From Candidatus Solibacter sp. (GTDB lineage Bacteria; Acidobacteriota; Terriglobia; Bryobacterales; Bryobacteraceae): a stretch of 6,936 bases of DNA. Every line of letters begins with the position of its first letter. Positions within the stretch are counted from its first letter, which is position 1. Location of the stretch: positions 1-6,936 of the forward strand of contig JAPKZC010000961.1 in the NCBI GenBank assembly GCA_026394025.1, written 5' to 3'. The position numbers and the translations under genes were made by a program. The notes beneath the pieces were generated by a model that saw nothing but the letters and a program-made list of their open reading frames with translations, was not told the origin of the DNA and ran no database searches. Below are positions 6,092 through 6,936 of this stretch, piece after piece.

Positions 6092-6936
6092 CTACATCCG
6101 CCGGTACGGCGTCGCAAGGTACTTCCTGGATTCCTGCGCCGCTTCCGCCTGCGGAGCGTAAGCGATGGCTTTCTTGTATGCCTCGACGGCCTCGGCGCGG
6201 CGCTGCTTCATGTCGTAGATCTGGCCCATGCGCAGCAGCGCCTGCACGCCCGTGTTCAGGTCCACTTCTTCGCCGGCCGCGGCCACCTTCTTCATGTTCT
6301 CCAGCGACCGGTCAAGATCGTTGTACCAGAATTGAATTGATCCCTGCTGGTAGTAGATCTTCTCCCACGGCACCCGGTCGAAGCCGGGCGCGTGGCTCTG
6401 TTTGAGCCGCGCCACCTCTTCCAGCGCCTGCAATCCGCGGACGCCATCGCCCGACTGGCTGTACATTTGTCCCAGTTCCATGCGCAGCAGATAGTTTCGG
6501 GGATAGCGGCGGATCAGGTCCTGCACCAGCGGCACCGCCAGCTTGCTCTGGTTCTCGCGGCGGTACAACGCACAAAGGAAGACCTCGGCGTCCACCCGGT
6601 TCCGCTTGCCGTTTTTGGCAACTTCCTGCACCGTCCGGATGCCCTTCTCCTTGTCGCCGCGGATGGCCACCAGGAAGCCCAGCACCTTATATCCCCAGGG
6701 CAGGCTGCCCACGATGTAATCGTGCAACCCCTGCACCAGACGGGCGTCCACGTTGTTGGGCTCCAGTTCGCTGATGCGGTTGTGCAGTTTGCGCGCGGCG
6801 GTAGCGTCGCGCAGTGAATCGTGCCACGCCTTCTTCACCACCCAGAAATAGTTGGAACGCAGCCCGTAGGCGATCCCGCTCGCGTACATTGCCGCCGTGT
6901 CCTTTGGATTACGCTTGAGTTGCGCTTCGGCCAGCG
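6092..6936 (-). CDS. TPR-repeat protein, C-terminal part (5' end outside window)
   Basis: At least 280 residues of a tetratricopeptide-repeat protein; the frame stays open to the right edge. The ATG at 6889-6887 is internal: the codons before it read LAEAQLKRNPKDTAA, a normal TPR helix and turn. Visible repeats include a segment around LHNRISELEPNNVDARLVQG, one around LVQDLIRRYPRNYLLRMELG followed by QMYSQSGDGVRGLQALEEVA, and a clear final TPR (LLRMGQIYDMKQRRAEAVEA, then YKKAIAYAP). Between the first two lies HDYIVGSLPWGYKVLGFLVA, hydrophobic and aromatic-rich. I recall this from a subset of bacterial TPR proteins with a TTC39-like look, but I cannot confirm it. The role is presumably protein-protein scaffolding; partners are unknown. 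No signal peptide can be assessed. The stop (TAG, complement of 6092-6094) directly abuts the stop of the IPT/TIG gene. Confidence 0.88.
   Translation of the reverse strand, partial: LAEAQLKRNPKDTAAMYASGIAYGLRSNYFWVVKKAWHDSLRDATAARKLHNRISELEPNNVDARLVQGLHDYIVGSLPWGYKVLGFLVAIRGDKEKGIRTVQEVAKNGKRNRVDAEVFLCALYRRENQSKLAVPLVQDLIRRYPRNYLLRMELGQMYSQSGDGVRGLQALEEVARLKQSHAPGFDRVPWEKIYYQQGSIQFWYNDLDRSLENMKKVAAAGEEVDLNTGVQALLRMGQIYDMKQRRAEAVEAYKKAIAYAPQAEAAQESRKYLATPYRRM

Noticed and set aside
6887..6889. ATG as the start of the TPR gene
   Set aside because: The frame continues upstream with TPR-like sequence to the window edge and no ribosome site precedes this ATG.

Overview
The window reads as chromosomal DNA of a GC-rich soil-type bacterium. 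The best guess is Acidobacteriota, Bryobacterales/Solibacter-like. That rests on three things: a full-length duplicated MacB/FtsX-type permease with no ATPase beside it (the 'acidobacterial duplicated orphan permease', ADOP, type), a small protein with the 'NAQKSTGPRS..GR..SRFNALKHG' N-terminal signature that recurs in Acidobacteria and related soil phyla, and short secreted IPT/TIG proteins. The taxonomic call is from memory of these families, not from a search.

Layout, left to right: (1) 1-228, a leader with no convincing gene, containing a T-rich run and a strikingly G-poor stretch; (2) 229-870 (+), a 213-residue protein of unknown function with extreme C-ending codon use; (3) 881-3292 (+), an 803-residue ADOP-type permease, 10 nt downstream and probably cotranscribed; (4) 3293-3427, a convergent intergenic gap with a perfect 11-bp GC hairpin that could end transcription from both sides; (5) 3428-5635 (-), a 735-residue YfhO-family polytopic membrane protein, a likely GT-C-fold glycosyltransferase; (6) 5636-5755, a divergent control region with two tandem 8-bp palindromes, a 12-bp direct repeat and a plausible sigma-70 promoter; (7) 5756-6091 (+), a 111-residue secreted IPT/TIG single-domain protein; (8) 6092-6936 (-), the C-terminal 280 residues of a TPR protein that runs off the right edge, its stop codon touching that of the IPT/TIG gene with no base between.

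The genes do not form one obvious pathway. A loose common theme is the cell envelope: an inner-membrane permease, a membrane glycosyltransferase candidate and a secreted Ig-like domain. I see no RNA gene, CRISPR array, insertion sequence or complete defence system. The points most worth a second look are non-coding or compositional: the strand-skewed left segment (about 131-870), the strong palindromes at 3299-3324 and 4651-4681, and the structured divergent promoter region at 5674-5743.
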